Of a stretch of 22,333 bases of DNA, positions 21,629 through 22,333 are shown piece after piece. The notes under the pieces were generated by a model that made no database searches, was not told the DNA's origin, and worked only from the letters and a program-made list of their open reading frames with translations. How positions within the stretch are numbered: the stretch's first letter is position 1; the number at the start of each line of letters is the position of its first letter. The stretch is from positions 1 to 22,333 of the forward strand of contig JBDZUV010000048.1 of the NCBI GenBank assembly GCA_040255345.1. The letters run 5' to 3'. Made by a program: the position numbers and the translations under genes. Source of the stretch: JAFDWI01 sp040255345 (GTDB lineage Bacteria > Actinomycetota > Acidimicrobiia > Acidimicrobiales > Iamiaceae).

Positions 21629-22333
21629 GTTCGCCGACGCCCATCCACCTCGTTCGGGGCAGCGACACGGTACTGGTCGCCGACGCGGTCATCGAGCTGG
21701 TCGACGAGCTGCTCGGGTCCGCGGACCGCAGCCTGGCTCTCGACGAGTTCACCGGTGACGAGTACGACCTCGGGGTCGTGGTCGATGCGGCGTCGACGCC
21801 GCCGATGTTCGCCGACCACCGGGTCGTGGTCGCCAGGGGCGCGGGTCGGTTCTCCAAGGGTGACGACGTGGCGCCGCTGGTCGCGTACCTGGCCGCGCCG
21901 CTGGAGACATCCGCGATCGTGCTGGTGTGGGAACTCGCTCCGGGCCAGCAACGCTTGGCCGCGGTGCCCAAGAAGTTGTCGGCGGCGATCGAGTCGGCAG
22001 GCGGGAAGGTCGTCGCGACCGACCCGGGGACGTCACGCGGTGCCCGGGATTCGTGGTGGTCGGATCTGTTCGACAAGGCACCGGTACGACTGACCAGTGA
22101 CGCCCAGACGCTCCTGCGGGAGCGCAGCGGTGAGGACCTCAGCACCGCACCGGCGCTGATGCGGGTGCTCGAGAGCACATTCGGGCGCGGATCGCGACTC
22201 GACGCGGCCGCGGTGGAACCGTTCCTCGGTGACGCCGGAGACGTGCCGCCCTGGGAACTGACCGATGCGATCGATCGTGGCGACCCGGCAGCGGCACTCG
22301 ACGCGCTGCACCGCATGATGCACGCCGGCGGGC
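21625..22333 (+). CDS. holA: DNA polymerase III subunit delta (3' end outside window)
   Basis: An open frame from ATG 21625 runs off the window edge, giving 236 of roughly 320-340 residues. The start SSPTPIHLVRGSDTVLVADAVIELVDELLG matches the HolA N-terminus ('hllyG.d..L...a...l...'), and AASTPPMFADHRVVVARGAGRF, the LVAYLAAPLETSAIVLVWE strand and the KKLSAAIESAGGKVV segment follow the clamp-loader delta AAA+-like fold, which has no Walker motif of its own. The final part (WELTDAIDRGDPAAALDALHRM) is the usual domain III helix pair. Delta opens the beta sliding clamp in the clamp loader. The comEA-comEC-holA order is widespread in bacteria and supports the call. It overlaps the DHPS-like stop by 4 bp. 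Confidence 0.88.
   Translation, partial: MSSPTPIHLVRGSDTVLVADAVIELVDELLGSADRSLALDEFTGDEYDLGVVVDAASTPPMFADHRVVVARGAGRFSKGDDVAPLVAYLAAPLETSAIVLVWELAPGQQRLAAVPKKLSAAIESAGGKVVATDPGTSRGARDSWWSDLFDKAPVRLTSDAQTLLRERSGEDLSTAPALMRVLESTFGRGSRLDAAAVEPFLGDAGDVPPWELTDAIDRGDPAAALDALHRMMHAGG

Noticed and set aside
1..22333. CRISPR array, rRNA genes or riboswitch
   Set aside because: No regularly spaced repeats, rRNA segments or recognisable riboswitch cores were seen; the only repeats of note are the tRNA-derived pair and the 17-bp palindrome.

Overview
The window looks like the chromosome of a high-GC actinobacterium, most likely of the class Acidimicrobiia (inference). Supports are the very high GC, the LeuRS with the KMGKS signature common in actinobacteria, and repeated leaderless promoters (TANNNT 6-8 bases before an ATG/GTG). 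Most of it is housekeeping or ordinary accessory metabolism. One short stretch (about 7474-10051) looks like a decayed island inserted in a tRNA-Ala gene.

Left part (1-5218, + strand). The 3' end of an amidase gene is followed by a compact persulfide/redox operon. It encodes a thioredoxin (505-903), a CsoR/CstR-type repressor with two Cys but no metal-binding His (900-1175), a 55-residue Cys-rich protein (1233-1400) and a CstB-like persulfide dioxygenase/double-rhodanese protein (1410-2813). A perfect 7-2-7 palindrome of the CsoR/CstR operator type overlaps the -10 box of the apparently leaderless thioredoxin gene. Next come a CrtC/AttH-like beta-barrel protein and an overlapping aminoglycoside-phosphotransferase/DUF6285 fusion.

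Middle (5219-10139). An EmrB/QacA-type MFS exporter (+) converges on a small two-TM SHOCT protein (-). Then two 71-bp direct repeats, each holding the 3' end of tRNA-Ala(GGC) plus its terminator, flank about 2.4 kb. Inside lie a truncated relaxase/helicase C-terminus, an AlbA_2/Schlafen-type ATP-binding regulator whose start codon sits inside a perfect 17-bp inverted repeat, and about 400 bp of unassigned DNA. No integrase is visible.

Right part (10140-22333). On the minus strand are a PaaI-like thioesterase and leuS; a fatty acyl-AMP ligase runs divergently from leuS. A PAC2-family gene and a second phosphotransferase form a minus-strand operon, divergent from a CnoX/YbbN-like thioredoxin-TPR gene. 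Then comes a competence/replication cluster on the plus strand: comEA, comEC (with no recognisable metallo-beta-lactamase catalytic motifs), a short dihydropteroate-synthase-like protein of unknown role, and holA, cut by the window edge.
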